Numbered from the stretch's first letter, positions 1 to 9,575 are shown. The stretch: DNA of 64,000 bases from Verrucomicrobiota bacterium (GCA_023269675.1 JAHFSX010000017.1:62001-126000), one strand, 5' to 3'. Made by a program: numbers and translations. The notes: generated by a model from the letters alone, not told the origin.

Positions 1-255
1 ATCGAGAACGCCACGGCGAGCGCCAAACGGCAGCTGCGGGTGCGGTACGTGCTCGGGCGCATTGCGGAGCTGGAGAATATCACGCTGACGGACGCGGAGG
101 TGGATCAGAAGATCGCCGAGCTGTCGGTGGATTTCCGCATGAAGCCCGAACAGCTCCGCGCGCAGATTGAAAAGAACGAGCGGATGGACACGCTGCGGTC
201 TCAGATCCGCGACGAGAAAACGATGCGTTTCCTCCTGGAAGAGGCCAAACGCTAA
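1..255 (+). CDS. tig: Trigger factor, C-terminal fragment (5' end outside window)
   Basis: The reading frame is open from the first base and ends at 255, so only about 84 C-terminal residues are visible. They are helical and charged, with the pattern '[18 protein letters not shown]' followed by a long helix ending 'FLLEEAKR', which resembles the substrate-cradling C-terminal domain of ribosome-associated trigger factor. The position immediately upstream of clpP-clpX matches the classical tig-clpP-clpX order, which supports the call more than the short sequence does. The catalytic PPIase and ribosome-binding domains would lie upstream. An internal GTG at 40 is not the real start, because the frame continues beyond the window edge. 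Confidence 0.8.
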   Translation: MENATASAKRQLRVRYVLGRIAELENITLTDAEVDQKIAELSVDFRMKPEQLRAQIEKNERMDTLRSQIRDEKTMRFLLEEAKR

Positions 256-304
256 CGAGCGGCCACCCCGCGACCCAGTCCCTAAGTTTTGTAGGAGGAG
301 TGAC

Positions 305-916
305 ATGAACGTAAGCCAAGGAACGATGCTGGTTCCGATCGTGGTCGAGCAGACCGGACGCGGCGAGCGCGCGTATGATATTTATTCGCGGCTGTTGCAG
401 GACCGCATCGTGTTCATCGGGACGGGGATCAACGACGATGTCAGCAATGTCATCATCGCCCAGTTGCTCTTCCTGCAGTCGCAGGACGCGACCAAGGAGA
501 TCTCGGTCTACATCAACTCGCCCGGCGGGTCGGTCACGGCCGGGCTCGCCATTTACGACACCATGCAGTTCATCACCTGCGACGTGGCCACCTACTGCGT
601 AGGCCAGGCGGCGAGCATGGGCGCGGTGTTGCTGGCGGCGGGCCGCAAAGGCAAGCGCTTCTCGCTGCCGAACGCCCGCATCATGATCCATCAGCCCTGG
701 GGCGGCGCGGAAGGCAAGGCCTCGGACATCAGCATCGCGGCCAAGGAGATTCTGCGCCTCAAGGACCGCCTGAACGAGATCCTGGCCGTCCATACCGGCA
801 AGAGCGTCGAGGTGTTGTCGAACGACACGGAACGCGACTTCTTCATGTCGGCCGAAGAGGCCAAAGTTTACGGACTTGTGGACGAGGTGCTCACGAAGCG
901 CCTCCCGGAGAAATAA
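305..916 (+). CDS. clpP: ATP-dependent Clp protease proteolytic subunit
   Basis: ClpP is the serine protease chamber that degrades proteins unfolded by ClpX or ClpA. The 203-residue product has the full family length. The catalytic triad is visible: Ser104 in '[10 protein letters not shown]', His129 in '[10 protein letters not shown]' and Asp178 in 'TERDFF'. The start at 305 is chosen because AGGAGG ends about 6 bases upstream and the mature-type sequence '[23 protein letters not shown]' begins eight residues in. The frame also opens upstream at 167, but that part overlaps tig and is spurious. It lies 49 bases after tig and two bases before clpX, so the three are probably one operon. Confidence 0.97.
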   Translation: MNVSQGTMLVPIVVEQTGRGERAYDIYSRLLQDRIVFIGTGINDDVSNVIIAQLLFLQSQDATKEISVYINSPGGSVTAGLAIYDTMQFITCDVATYCVGQAASMGAVLLAAGRKGKRFSLPNARIMIHQPWGGAEGKASDISIAAKEILRLKDRLNEILAVHTGKSVEVLSNDTERDFFMSAEEAKVYGLVDEVLTKRLPEK

Positions 917-918
917 CT

Positions 919-2200
<1,282 letters not shown>

Positions 2201-2202
<2 letters not shown>

Positions 2203-2223
2203 CCGCGCCGGAAAGGCGCGGCT
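2201..2223 (+). terminator. Stem-loop overlapping the clpX stop codon
   Basis: A perfect 9-bp inverted repeat (AGCCGCGCC / GGCGCGGCT, five-base loop) begins inside the clpX stop codon. There is no T-tract, so it may protect the 3' end or be a weak or Rho-assisted terminator. Confidence 0.4.
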
Positions 2224-2348
2224 CAGGCTGACAGGTGTGTCTAGGCTGTTAGGCTGTTAGGTGAGGCCGGGGAACGGGGCAGCGTATGCCTCTGTCCGCA
2301 AACCAGGTCTGCCTAAGCGTCTGACAGCCTAAACCCCTGACAGGCTGC
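2224..2348. repeat. Word-type inverted repeat (AGGCTGTT family) between clpX and panD
   Basis: The left arm contains AGGCTGTTAGGCTGTTAGG (2243-2261). The right arm (about 2309-2348) carries the complementary words CTGACAGCCTAAA and CCTGACAGGCTG. The reverse complement of the right arm aligns with the left over about 35 bases with mismatches. The spacer is about 45 bases. Related words recur at 17645-17830 and 62424-62465. It occupies the whole space between two convergent genes. Confidence 0.6.
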
Positions 2349-2355
2349 GTTCCCC

Positions 2356-2715
2356 TCACACCGCCGCGGCGACGATGCGGTTCTTCTCGTCGAGCCGCAC
2401 GATCTTGGGGTGGTGGTGCGGGCGCTCGGTGTCGTCGAGCTGACACCAGACCATCACGATCAGGCGGTCGCCGATCGTGCCTTTGTAAGCCGCCGCGCCG
2501 TTCAGGCAGGCGACGCCGCTGCCGCGCGGGCCTTTGATCGCATAGGTCTCTAAGCGCTTGCCGTTGTCGAGGTTGGCGATCAGCAGCTTTTCGTAGTTCA
2601 GGATGCCGATGGCATCCATCAGATCCTCGTCGATGGTCAGGCTGCCTTCGTATTCTTTGTCCGCCTGCGTCACGCGCAAGTGGTGCAATTTGGCTTTGAG
2701 AAGCGTACAGAGCAT
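2356..2715 (-). CDS. panD: Aspartate 1-decarboxylase
   Basis: PanD makes beta-alanine from L-aspartate for pantothenate and coenzyme A synthesis. It is made as a pro-enzyme that cleaves itself at Gly24-Ser25 to form the pyruvoyl cofactor; this site is present in 'YEGSLTID'. The start at 2715 gives the canonical N-terminus 'MLCTLLKAKLHHLRVT' and a 119-residue protein of normal length, preceded by AAAGGGA. The frame extends upstream to 2793, but those residues do not resemble the family and overlap the promoter of the divergent gene. No other pantothenate gene is adjacent. Confidence 0.95.
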   Translation of the reverse strand: MLCTLLKAKLHHLRVTQADKEYEGSLTIDEDLMDAIGILNYEKLLIANLDNGKRLETYAIKGPRGSGVACLNGAAAYKGTIGDRLIVMVWCQLDDTERPHHHPKIVRLDEKNRIVAAAV

Positions 2716-2787
2716 GGTATCCCTTTGAAAAAGAGGGCGAAAGGATAAGCCGAAGCCCGGAAATATGCAAGGATTCTTAGTCGGCAG

Positions 2788-2816
2788 TTGCAAAACACCC
2801 CGCTTACGCTTATCTT
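2788..2816 (+). promoter_or_regulatory. Sigma70-type promoter for the IMP cyclohydrolase-PHP transcription unit
   Basis: TTGCAA (2788-2793) and TATCTT (2811-2816) are separated by exactly 17 bases and lie about 40 bases before the start codon at 2856. The AAGGAG at 2845-2850 supplies the ribosome binding site. Confidence 0.6.
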
Positions 2817-2855
2817 ATTCCGCATGGCGGACAAGGGGCCGCAAAAGGAGTTCGT

Positions 2856-3548
2856 ATGGCTTTGAATGTGGTGGGGGAGATTGATGACCGCGTGGCGGTG
2901 CGTCACGTCTTGATGAGCGTGTCGGACAAAACCGGCCTGGAGACGTTTGTGCCGGGCCTGGTTCAGGCTTGTCCTGATGTGCGGATCTTGTCAACGGGCG
3001 GCACCTACACGGCGGTGGGCCAGATTCTCGGGCCCGTCTTGGCGCGGAAGCACCTGGTGCCGGTCTCCGACTACACGGGACAGCCGGAGATGCAGGGCGG
3101 CCTGGTGAAGACGCTGGATTTCAAAATCTACCTCGGCCTGCTGAGCGAGACTTACAACAGCGCGCATCAGCAGGATCTCGCGCGCACGCAGGCGGTGGCG
3201 ATCGACATGGTGGTGGTCAACCTCTACCCGTTTAAGCAGGCCGTGGCGCGGCTCGGCGTGACCCCCGAAGAGGCGCGCACCCATATCGACATCGGCGGCC
3301 CCTGCATGGTGAGGGCGTCGGCCAAGAACTACCTGCGCGTGGCGTCGGTGACCGATCCCGCCGATTACGCGTCGCTGCTCGGCGAGCTGGGCGCGCAGCG
3401 CGGCACGTTGGGTCTGGCGACGCGGCTGTGCCTCATGAAAAAGGCCTTTGCCCACACCGCGCAATACGACGCGGCGATCGCCGCCTTTTTCGCCAACGTT
3501 GCGGAGGAGCAGTCGCGCAGGGCCTACACGGTCCACGGAGCACCATGA
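2856..3548 (+). CDS. purH: IMP cyclohydrolase domain protein (PurH N-terminal half only)
   Basis: The 230-residue product corresponds to only the MGS-fold IMP cyclohydrolase half of bifunctional PurH, which closes FAICAR to IMP in purine synthesis. The usual ~300-residue AICAR transformylase half is absent. The C-terminus is a clean stop overlapping the next gene (ATGA), and the next frame does not resume PurH, so this is a separate gene and not a frameshift. Family patterns seen are 'SVSDKTG', 'LSTGGTY', 'VSDYTGQPEM', 'VVNLYPF', 'HIDIGGPCMVRASAKN' and 'KAFAHTAQYDAAI'. The region after 'VKTL' is divergent: 'DFKIYLGLL' replaces the usual HPKIHGGLL. Formylation must be supplied elsewhere. Confidence 0.85.
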   Translation: MALNVVGEIDDRVAVRHVLMSVSDKTGLETFVPGLVQACPDVRILSTGGTYTAVGQILGPVLARKHLVPVSDYTGQPEMQGGLVKTLDFKIYLGLLSETYNSAHQQDLARTQAVAIDMVVVNLYPFKQAVARLGVTPEEARTHIDIGGPCMVRASAKNYLRVASVTDPADYASLLGELGAQRGTLGLATRLCLMKKAFAHTAQYDAAIAAFFANVAEEQSRRAYTVHGAP

Positions 3549-4420
3549 TCGACCTGCATCTGCATTCCACGAATTCAGACGGTTCAGAAACGCCCGAGGA
3601 ATTGGTGCTCCGCGGACGGCAGGCCGGACTGACGGCGATGGCGCTGACCGACCACGACAACATGGGCGGGGTTGAGGAGTTTTTGGCAACCTGCCGCAGC
3701 CAGGGGATGACCGGCATCGCGGGCGTCGAGATCAGCGCCGCGGTCGAAGAGGGGCATGGCACGCTGCATATTCTCGGCTACGGGCTGAACCCCGAATATC
3801 CGCTGGTGAAGGAAAGCCTGGACCGCGTGTTGAATGGCCGCGCCTGGCGCAACGACCAGATCCTGGCCAAGCTGAACGAGATGGGGCTTGAGCTGGAATG
3901 GTCCGAGGTGCAGGCGTGCGCGGGAGAGGATGTGATCGGACGGGCGCACTTTGCGCAGGCGCTGATCGACCGCGATTACGTTTCGTCGGTGGCCGAGGCC
4001 TTTGAGCGCTATCTGGCGAAGGGGCGCCCGGCCTATGTGGACCGCTACCGGCTCTATCCCGAGGAGGGCATCCGCATGATCCGCGAGGCGGGGGGCGTCG
4101 CCGTGATCGCGCACCCGTTCACGTGGGAGACGGACGACGCCAAACTGGAGGCCGGGCTGCGCAGCCTGAAGGCGCTGGGGCTCGCGGGCGTCGAGGCCGT
4201 GTATTCGGAGTACAATCAGGAACAGACCGTGACCCTGCTGCGTCTGGCGAAGAGACTGGAGCTGCTGCCGACGGGAGGGTCGGACTACCATGGGATCGTC
4301 AAGCCCGACATCGCGCTGGGCCGCGGTTTCGGCTCGCTGTGCGTGCCGGACGCCTACCTGGCGCCGTTGCTGCAGTCGCTGGGGCACGACAATCCGTGGG
4401 TGGTTGTCAGCGAAAGGTAG
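3545..4420 (+). CDS. PHP-domain phosphoesterase (RNase AM / nucleoside 3',5'-bisphosphatase type)
   Basis: The 291-residue protein begins 'MIDLHLHSTNSDGSETPEEL', the metal-binding H-x-H start of PHP phosphoesterases, followed by 'ALTDHDNMGG', 'GVEISA', 'IAHPF' and 'GSDYHG', which carry the remaining metal ligands. This arrangement fits the YciV/RnaAM-like family, which removes phosphates from nucleotide 3' ends or 5'-trims RNA; which substrate applies cannot be read from sequence. The start overlaps the stop of the IMP cyclohydrolase gene (ATGA), so the two are translationally coupled. The coupling suggests a nucleotide-related role (inference). Confidence 0.85.
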   Translation: MIDLHLHSTNSDGSETPEELVLRGRQAGLTAMALTDHDNMGGVEEFLATCRSQGMTGIAGVEISAAVEEGHGTLHILGYGLNPEYPLVKESLDRVLNGRAWRNDQILAKLNEMGLELEWSEVQACAGEDVIGRAHFAQALIDRDYVSSVAEAFERYLAKGRPAYVDRYRLYPEEGIRMIREAGGVAVIAHPFTWETDDAKLEAGLRSLKALGLAGVEAVYSEYNQEQTVTLLRLAKRLELLPTGGSDYHGIVKPDIALGRGFGSLCVPDAYLAPLLQSLGHDNPWVVVSER

Positions 4421-4496
4421 CGCGCGCTTTCTGAACGCGCCCCGCGGCGGGGCCACCGCGGATCGAGGGATGGCACATTGGGGAGCCGGATGACGC

Positions 4497-5399
4497 ATGA
4501 ACTGGATTGACACGTTAGCCGATCTGATCCGCCGGACCACCAGCGACTTGCCGTCGGATGTGGAGGCCGCGCTGTGCTCGGCGGCGGCCGCCGAGCCGGC
4601 GCAGTCCCAGGCGGCGGTGCTGCTGCAGTCGCTGGTGGCGAACACGGGCCTCGCGCGGGCGCAGTCCACGCCGCTGTGCCAGGACACCGGCACGCTGACC
4701 TTTTTCTGGCGGGTGCCGCGCGGCACGGACACGCAGGCGCTGGAGCATGCCGCCCGGGCAGCGGTTCTGGCCGCCACCGAGCGGGGATGGCTGCGCCGCA
4801 ACACCATCGAGACGCTTTCGGGGAAGTCGGTTGACACGAACGTCACGGAGGGGTGGCCCGCGTGCCATTTCGAGCAGGTTGACCCCGAGCCTTCCGGCGG
4901 ACCAGGCGTTCCGGGCCTTCGGCAGTTCGAGGTCTGGCTGATGCAGAAGGGCGGCGGCAGCGAGAACATGAGCGCCCAGTTCAGCCTGCCGGATGAGGCG
5001 CTGAACGCCGGGCGCGACCTCGAGGGGGTGCGCAAGTGCCTGCTGCAGGCGGTGTGGCGCGCGCAGGGCTTCGGGTGCGCGCCGGGCGTGCTGGGGGTGT
5101 GCATCGGGGCTGACCGCGCCGAAGGCTTTCTGGTGGCGAAGCGGCAGCTGCTGCGTCCGCTGGATGACGCGTCGCCGGAGCCGGAACTGGCCGCGCTGGA
5201 GCGGCGCGTCCTGGACGAGGCCAACCGGCTCGGCATAGGGCCCATGGGCTTGGGCGGCGGGACCACGCTGCTCGGGGTCAAGATCGCCGTGCGTCCGCGC
5301 CTGCCCGCCTCGTATTTTGTGACGGTCGCCTACATGTGCTGGGCCTGCCGGCGCCGCGGCGTGCGGATGACGGAAGGCACGGTCGAATGGCTGGGGTGA
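4497..5399 (+). CDS. Class I fumarate hydratase / tartrate dehydratase-type alpha subunit
   Basis: The 300-residue product matches the N-terminal iron-sulfur half of class I fumarases, which reversibly hydrate fumarate to malate using an oxygen-sensitive 4Fe-4S cluster. Likely cluster cysteines lie in 'TPLCQDTGT' and 'GFGCAPGVLGVCIGADR', with the characteristic C-terminal 'YFVTVAYMCWACRR'. 'GPMGLGGGTTLLGVK' is also family-typical. The beta subunit gene follows three bases later, so the enzyme is heterodimeric as in many anaerobes. L-tartrate dehydratase is a related alternative that sequence alone does not exclude. The start at 4497 has only a weak GGAG upstream. Confidence 0.88.
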   Translation: MNWIDTLADLIRRTTSDLPSDVEAALCSAAAAEPAQSQAAVLLQSLVANTGLARAQSTPLCQDTGTLTFFWRVPRGTDTQALEHAARAAVLAATERGWLRRNTIETLSGKSVDTNVTEGWPACHFEQVDPEPSGGPGVPGLRQFEVWLMQKGGGSENMSAQFSLPDEALNAGRDLEGVRKCLLQAVWRAQGFGCAPGVLGVCIGADRAEGFLVAKRQLLRPLDDASPEPELAALERRVLDEANRLGIGPMGLGGGTTLLGVKIAVRPRLPASYFVTVAYMCWACRRRGVRMTEGTVEWLG

Positions 5400-5401
5400 A
5401 G

Positions 5402-5977
5402 ATGAAACAGCTTCGGTATCCCTTTTCCGAGGAGGCGGTGCGCGCGCTGCGCGCCGGCGAGATCGTGCAGGTGAACGGGCGCGTCTTTACGGGACGCGAC
5501 CGGCTGCACAAGCATCTGGCCGAGGGCGGCGCCTGCCCGGTCTCCCTGCGCGACGGCGCGCTCTACCACTGCGGCCCGGTGGTGGTGCCGCAGGGCGAGG
5601 GGTGGCGCGTGGTGGCGGCGGGGCCGACCACCTCGGCGCGCGAGGAGCCCTACATGGCGGAGATCATCGCGCGTCACGGCGTGCGGCTGGTCATCGGTAA
5701 AGGCGGCATGGGCGCCGCCACCCAGGCGGCCTGCGCGCGGTGCGGCTGCGTGTACCTGCAGGCCGTGGGCGGCGCGGCGGCGCTGCTCGCGCAGCGGATC
5801 AAGCGCGTGGAGGGCGTGTGCTTCCTCGACACGTTTGGCGCGACCGAGGCGCTGTGGCAATTGGAGGTCGAGGCGTTCGAGGCGGTGGTCGGCATCGACA
5901 CGCACGGGCGCAACCTGTTCGACGAGGTGAAGACGCACTCGGCCGCGCGGCTGCGCGAACTGCTGGGGAGCGACTGA
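5402..5977 (+). CDS. Class I fumarate hydratase / tartrate dehydratase-type beta subunit
   Basis: The 191-residue product is the C-terminal swivelling domain of class I fumarase as a separate chain: 'YPFSEEAVRALRAGEIVQVNG', 'TGRDRLHKHL', 'YHCGPVVV', 'AGPTTSAREEPY' and 'VIGKGGMG'. It pairs with the alpha subunit encoded just upstream. I place the start at ATG 5402, three bases after the alpha stop, with GGGGTGA as ribosome binding site; ATG 5387, overlapping alpha by 13 bases, is an alternative that adds 'MAGVK'. The frame continues to 5336 but that stretch is out-of-frame alpha-subunit sequence. Confidence 0.88.
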   Translation: MKQLRYPFSEEAVRALRAGEIVQVNGRVFTGRDRLHKHLAEGGACPVSLRDGALYHCGPVVVPQGEGWRVVAAGPTTSAREEPYMAEIIARHGVRLVIGKGGMGAATQAACARCGCVYLQAVGGAAALLAQRIKRVEGVCFLDTFGATEALWQLEVEAFEAVVGIDTHGRNLFDEVKTHSAARLRELLGSD

Positions 5978-5979
5978 AG

Positions 5980-6001
5980 CACGTCTCCGTCGGGGGACGT
6001 G
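5980..6001 (+). terminator. Stem-loop after the fumarase genes
   Basis: CACGTC and GACGTG pair around a ten-base loop three bases after the beta-subunit stop, and a TTTTT run occurs at about 6017. The T-run is not adjacent, so this is a weak candidate. Confidence 0.3.
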
Positions 6002-6048
6002 TTGCGCATCGCCGCGTTTTTCTGTGCGACCTTTGATGGAGCATGTGC

Positions 6049-6054
6049 TAAAAT
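6049..6054 (+). promoter_or_regulatory. Extended -10 element before fmt
   Basis: TAAAAT with the preceding TGTGC gives an extended -10 (TGnTAAAAT) 34 bases before the fmt ATG. No good -35 box is visible, which is acceptable for extended -10 promoters. Confidence 0.4.
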
Positions 6055-6087
6055 ACGGCGAATTTCTCACGTAACAGGAAATCGGGC

Positions 6088-7104
6088 ATGCGTATTGTTT
6101 TCATGGGTTCGTCAGAAGCCTCGGCCACCGCGCTTAGGGCGATCTTAAAGTCACCGCTGCTGAAAGTCGTCGGCGTCGTGACTCAGCCGGATCGTCCCTC
6201 GGGCCGGCACCAGCGCTTCACCCCCTGCCCCTGCAAGGCGTATGCCACGCTGCAAGGGCTGCACCCCGTCATTTCCCCCGAGAAGGTCAATGCGCCCGAG
6301 GTGCTGGCGCAGATCGAGCAGCTCAAGCCCGACGTGATCGTGGTGGTGGCGTTCGGCCAGTTTCTCGGCAAGCGTCTGCTGTCGCTCGCGCCGCACGGCT
6401 GTGTCAACGGCCACTTCTCCCTCCTGCCCAAGTACCGCGGCGCGGCGCCCGTGCAGGCCGCGATCGCCGCGGGCGAAGAGGTGACCGGCGTGACGGTCAT
6501 GCTGATGGCGGAAGGGATGGACAACGGCGACATGCTGCTGAAAGCCGTCGAGCCGATCTGTTCTGACGACACCGCGGTGACGCTGATGGACCGGCTGGCG
6601 ATCCTGGGCGCGGTCACCATGGTCAAGGCGCTGAAGCTGATGATCGGCGGCGGGCTCACGCGCGAGCCGCAGGATCACGCGCGGGCCACGTATGCGCCGA
6701 AGATGCAGAAGAACCATGGCCTGATCGACTGGTCGCTGCCGGCCGCCGTGATCGAGCGGCGCATCCGCGCGTATGACCCCTGGCCGGGCGCCTTCACCTT
6801 TCTGCCGCTGCGCCTGTCCAAGCCCGGGTTTTCCGGGCGGCTGAAGGTGTTGCAGGCTGAGATCCTGAAAGAGGCGGTGGAGGGCTCGGAGAGGTTGGCG
6901 CCGGGATCGGTCTGCGCGCTCTCGCCGATCGGCGCGGTGGTGACGACCGGCGACGCGCCCTTGTGCCTGACGGCGGTGCAGCCGGACGGCAGCCGCCGCA
7001 TGGACGGCAAGTCGTTTTTGAACGGACATCCGATGCAGCCGGGCGACCGGTTCGGCGAGGTGCCGGAGATCGCGGCGATGCCAAAGCAGGAGGGAATGCC
7101 ATGA
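6088..7104 (+). CDS. fmt: Methionyl-tRNA formyltransferase
   Basis: Fmt formylates initiator Met-tRNA with 10-formyltetrahydrofolate in the cytoplasm. The 338-residue product shows the formyltransferase Rossmann N-terminus 'MRIVFMGSSEASATAL', the signature 'NGHFSLLPKYRGAAPVQAAI' with Asn107 and His109, and the acidic 'MDNGDML' near 144-150, followed by a C-terminal OB-like domain. The substitution of G for the common V before the histidine is minor. It is a little longer than typical (~310). AGGAA lies upstream of the ATG. Its stop overlaps the start of the M48 lipoprotein gene (ATGA). Confidence 0.94.
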   Translation: MRIVFMGSSEASATALRAILKSPLLKVVGVVTQPDRPSGRHQRFTPCPCKAYATLQGLHPVISPEKVNAPEVLAQIEQLKPDVIVVVAFGQFLGKRLLSLAPHGCVNGHFSLLPKYRGAAPVQAAIAAGEEVTGVTVMLMAEGMDNGDMLLKAVEPICSDDTAVTLMDRLAILGAVTMVKALKLMIGGGLTREPQDHARATYAPKMQKNHGLIDWSLPAAVIERRIRAYDPWPGAFTFLPLRLSKPGFSGRLKVLQAEILKEAVEGSERLAPGSVCALSPIGAVVTTGDAPLCLTAVQPDGSRRMDGKSFLNGHPMQPGDRFGEVPEIAAMPKQEGMP

Positions 7105-8447
7105 GGCAGGGTTCAGGGTTCCAGGTCCGGCGTTTGACCCGTCTGGCGGCCGTGTCTCTCCTTGCGCTGGCCGCGGGCTGCGTCACCAACCCGATCACCG
7201 GCCAGCAGCAGTTCAGCCTGGTGGGCAAGGGCGAGCTGATCACGCTCGCCAAGCAGGCCGCGCCGTCACAGCTCGCCTCGGACTACGGCGTCTTTAATGA
7301 CGGGCAGGTCAACGCCTACGTCACACAGGTTGGGCGCCGCCTGGTTGCGACGCTGAAGTCGGCCGATGTGGTCTATCCGGATATGCCGTTCAGCTTCCAG
7401 GTGGTCAATGCCGTCTACATCAACGCCTACGCCTTTCCCGACGGGACGATCGCGATTACGCGCGGGATGATGGCCGAGTTGGAGAACGAGGCGCAGTTGG
7501 CGGCGGTGCTGGGCCACGAGATTGCGCACGTGAATTGCGGGCACACCGCCGCGGCGATGAGCAAGAGCACGGTGTACGATGCGCTGGTCTCGGGCACGCG
7601 GGGGTATCTGGCGAGCAAAGGCAGTTCGTGGGCGGAGCTGGCCGGCACGGCCGGCCAGTTGGGCAGCGCCGTGGTTCTGGCCAGCTACAGCCGCGAGCAG
7701 GAGCGCCAGGCGGATCAGGGCGGCCTGATGTACATGGTGCGCGCGGGCTACGATCCGAAGGGCATGGTGGATTTGATGCAACTGCTGGTGCGCATCAGCG
7801 GCGCCAGCCCTTCGGCCCTTGAGCAGATGTTCTCCACGCATCCGATGAGCGCGGCGCGACTGCAGGCCGCGCAGACCCGTATCCAAGCCGAGTACGCGGG
7901 GCGGAATGCGGGTTCAAACAATCAGGCCGCGTTTCTGGCGGCCACGGCGGGGCTCCGCAAGAGCAAGCCGGCGCTCAAGCAGTTCGCGGCGGCGGAAGCG
8001 CAGCTCGCCCAGAAACAGTTTGTTGCCGCCAAGAGCGCGGCCGAACAGGGTCTGCGGCTGGCGCCGAACGATTACGTCGGCCTGATGTTGGTGGCGCAGG
8101 CCAGCCAGAAGGGCGGCAATCTCGCGGAAGCGCAGCAGGCGGCCGCGCTGGCGGCACGCGTGAATCCCTCCGGCGCGCGGGCGCAGGGCGTGTTGGCGCA
8201 GTGCGCCCTGCAGAACAAGCATTACGCGGCGGCGCTGACGCACCTCGACGCCTTCGAGCGGCAGGTCCCGGGCGACGCAGGCGCCTCGTTCTACAAAGGG
8301 ATGGCCTACGAGGGCCAGGGCCAGAAACAGCAGGCGGCACAGGCTTATCAGCGCTATCTGCAGCAGGGCGGCGCGGCTTCGGCGCAGGGGCAGTACGCCA
8401 CGCAGCGCCTCCAGCAACTCGCGCCTCCGCCCGCGGCGGCACGGTAA
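7101..8447 (+). CDS. M48-family metalloprotease lipoprotein with C-terminal TPRs
   Basis: The 448-residue protein starts at the ATG that overlaps the fmt stop. It has a lipoprotein signal peptide with lipobox 'ALAAGC' (Cys27), so it should be membrane-anchored on the periplasmic side. The zinc protease motif HEIAH is at 139-143 and the third ligand is expected in 'EQERQADQ'. This is the BepA/LoiP-type layout, in which an M48 peptidase followed by tetratricopeptide repeats acts in outer-membrane protein quality control. From about residue 290 on, alanine-rich paired helices with 'A..AL..NP' spacing look like three or four TPRs. The in-frame extension to 6963 is rejected since it overlaps fmt. 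Confidence 0.9.
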   Translation: MRQGSGFQVRRLTRLAAVSLLALAAGCVTNPITGQQQFSLVGKGELITLAKQAAPSQLASDYGVFNDGQVNAYVTQVGRRLVATLKSADVVYPDMPFSFQVVNAVYINAYAFPDGTIAITRGMMAELENEAQLAAVLGHEIAHVNCGHTAAAMSKSTVYDALVSGTRGYLASKGSSWAELAGTAGQLGSAVVLASYSREQERQADQGGLMYMVRAGYDPKGMVDLMQLLVRISGASPSALEQMFSTHPMSAARLQAAQTRIQAEYAGRNAGSNNQAAFLAATAGLRKSKPALKQFAAAEAQLAQKQFVAAKSAAEQGLRLAPNDYVGLMLVAQASQKGGNLAEAQQAAALAARVNPSGARAQGVLAQCALQNKHYAAALTHLDAFERQVPGDAGASFYKGMAYEGQGQKQQAAQAYQRYLQQGGAASAQGQYATQRLQQLAPPPAAAR

Positions 8448-8450
8448 AGC

Positions 8451-9386
8451 ATGATTCGCGACACAGGGTTTACGGTGACGGCGGAAGAGGCGGGCCAGCG
8501 GCTCGACAGCGTGTTGCAGGGGCGCTTCCCTTCCTCCAGCCGCGCGTTCTGCCGCCAGGCGCTCGAGGCCGGGCAGGTGCAGGTGAATGGCCGGCCGTGC
8601 CTGAAGGGGAACAAGCTGCGTCCCGGTGACGGCGTCACGGTCGAGAGGCTGAAAGAGGCGTGCGACAACCGCGTGCGGCCCGATGCGGCGGTGCCCGTGC
8701 GGATCGTGTTCGCGGATGCGCACCTGATCGTCGCCAACAAACCCGCAGGCATGCCGGTGCACCCCCTGACGAGCGAGGAGACCGGCACGCTGATGAACGG
8801 GCTGGTGGCGCGCTACCCCGAACTCGCGGAGCTGGGCGATCAGCCCCTGATGGCGGGCGCGCTGCACCGCATCGACACCGGCACCTCGGGACTCGTGCTG
8901 GCGGCCCGCACGCAGGCGGCGTTCGGCGGGCTGCGCGCGCAGTTCGAGTCGCAAGCGGTGGAAAAGATCTACCTCGCCTTGGTGGAGGGCCACGTGGCGG
9001 TGCCCGGCCGGCTCGAACACGATCTGGCGCACCACCCCGCGTTCCGCGGCAAGATGGTGGACGCGCGGTCGCTGGCCGCACCGGACCGGCGCATGCGCGC
9101 GGAGACCGCCTACAAGCCTTTGGAGCTGGCGGGGCGTAACACGCTGCTGGAGGTGACGATCCGCACGGGCGTGACGCACCAGATCCGCTGCCAGCTCGCG
9201 CTGGGCGGCTATCCGATCGTCAACGACACGCTTTACGGGGCTAAGCCCGTCGATGGGTGCACACGTCATTTCCTGCACGCGTATGAGGTGGTTTTTCGGC
9301 ATCCGGCGTCGGGTCAGCCGTGCCGCATCCGCGCGCCGCTGACCGACGATTTCCAGGCTTATCTCCACAACTTGCAGACGGTGTGA
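8451..9386 (+). CDS. RluA/RluD-family RNA pseudouridine synthase
   Basis: The 311-residue protein has an N-terminal S4 RNA-binding domain (residues ~12-70, 'GQRLDSVL..' to 'LRPGDGVTV') and a pseudouridine synthase domain containing 'HRIDTGTSG', with catalytic Asp142. Such enzymes isomerise uridines, usually in 23S rRNA. The exact target site cannot be assigned from sequence. It starts three bases after the stop of the M48 lipoprotein gene, in the same operon as fmt. Length and motif order are normal. Confidence 0.9.
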   Translation: MIRDTGFTVTAEEAGQRLDSVLQGRFPSSSRAFCRQALEAGQVQVNGRPCLKGNKLRPGDGVTVERLKEACDNRVRPDAAVPVRIVFADAHLIVANKPAGMPVHPLTSEETGTLMNGLVARYPELAELGDQPLMAGALHRIDTGTSGLVLAARTQAAFGGLRAQFESQAVEKIYLALVEGHVAVPGRLEHDLAHHPAFRGKMVDARSLAAPDRRMRAETAYKPLELAGRNTLLEVTIRTGVTHQIRCQLALGGYPIVNDTLYGAKPVDGCTRHFLHAYEVVFRHPASGQPCRIRAPLTDDFQAYLHNLQTV

Positions 9387-9421
9387 AAAGACGGTAAGAT
9401 GACGCCCAGCAAATAGGCAAG

Positions 9422-9575
9422 CCCGCCGCCCGCGCAGCGGGAGCAAAGGCGCGGTGACTTTCTTTAAGGATTAAGATTACGAGTATGATTAGGATTACGA
9501 AGGAAGCGCGACCTCCTAATCTTAATCGTAGGCTTGATCATCATGCGCTCAAGTTGCCGACAAGGGGGAAAGATG
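9422..9575. repeat. Dispersed ~155-bp intergenic repeat, copy 1
   Basis: This copy begins with CCCGCCGCCCGCGCAGCGGG, passes through a GTGACTTTC word, then an arm made of GATTAAGATTACGA-type words (about 9467-9500) and an inverted arm CCTCCTAATCTTAATCGTA, and ends just before or at the start of the next gene (9573). It aligns end to end with 61757-61911. The GATTA arms can pair with each other. Confidence 0.7.
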
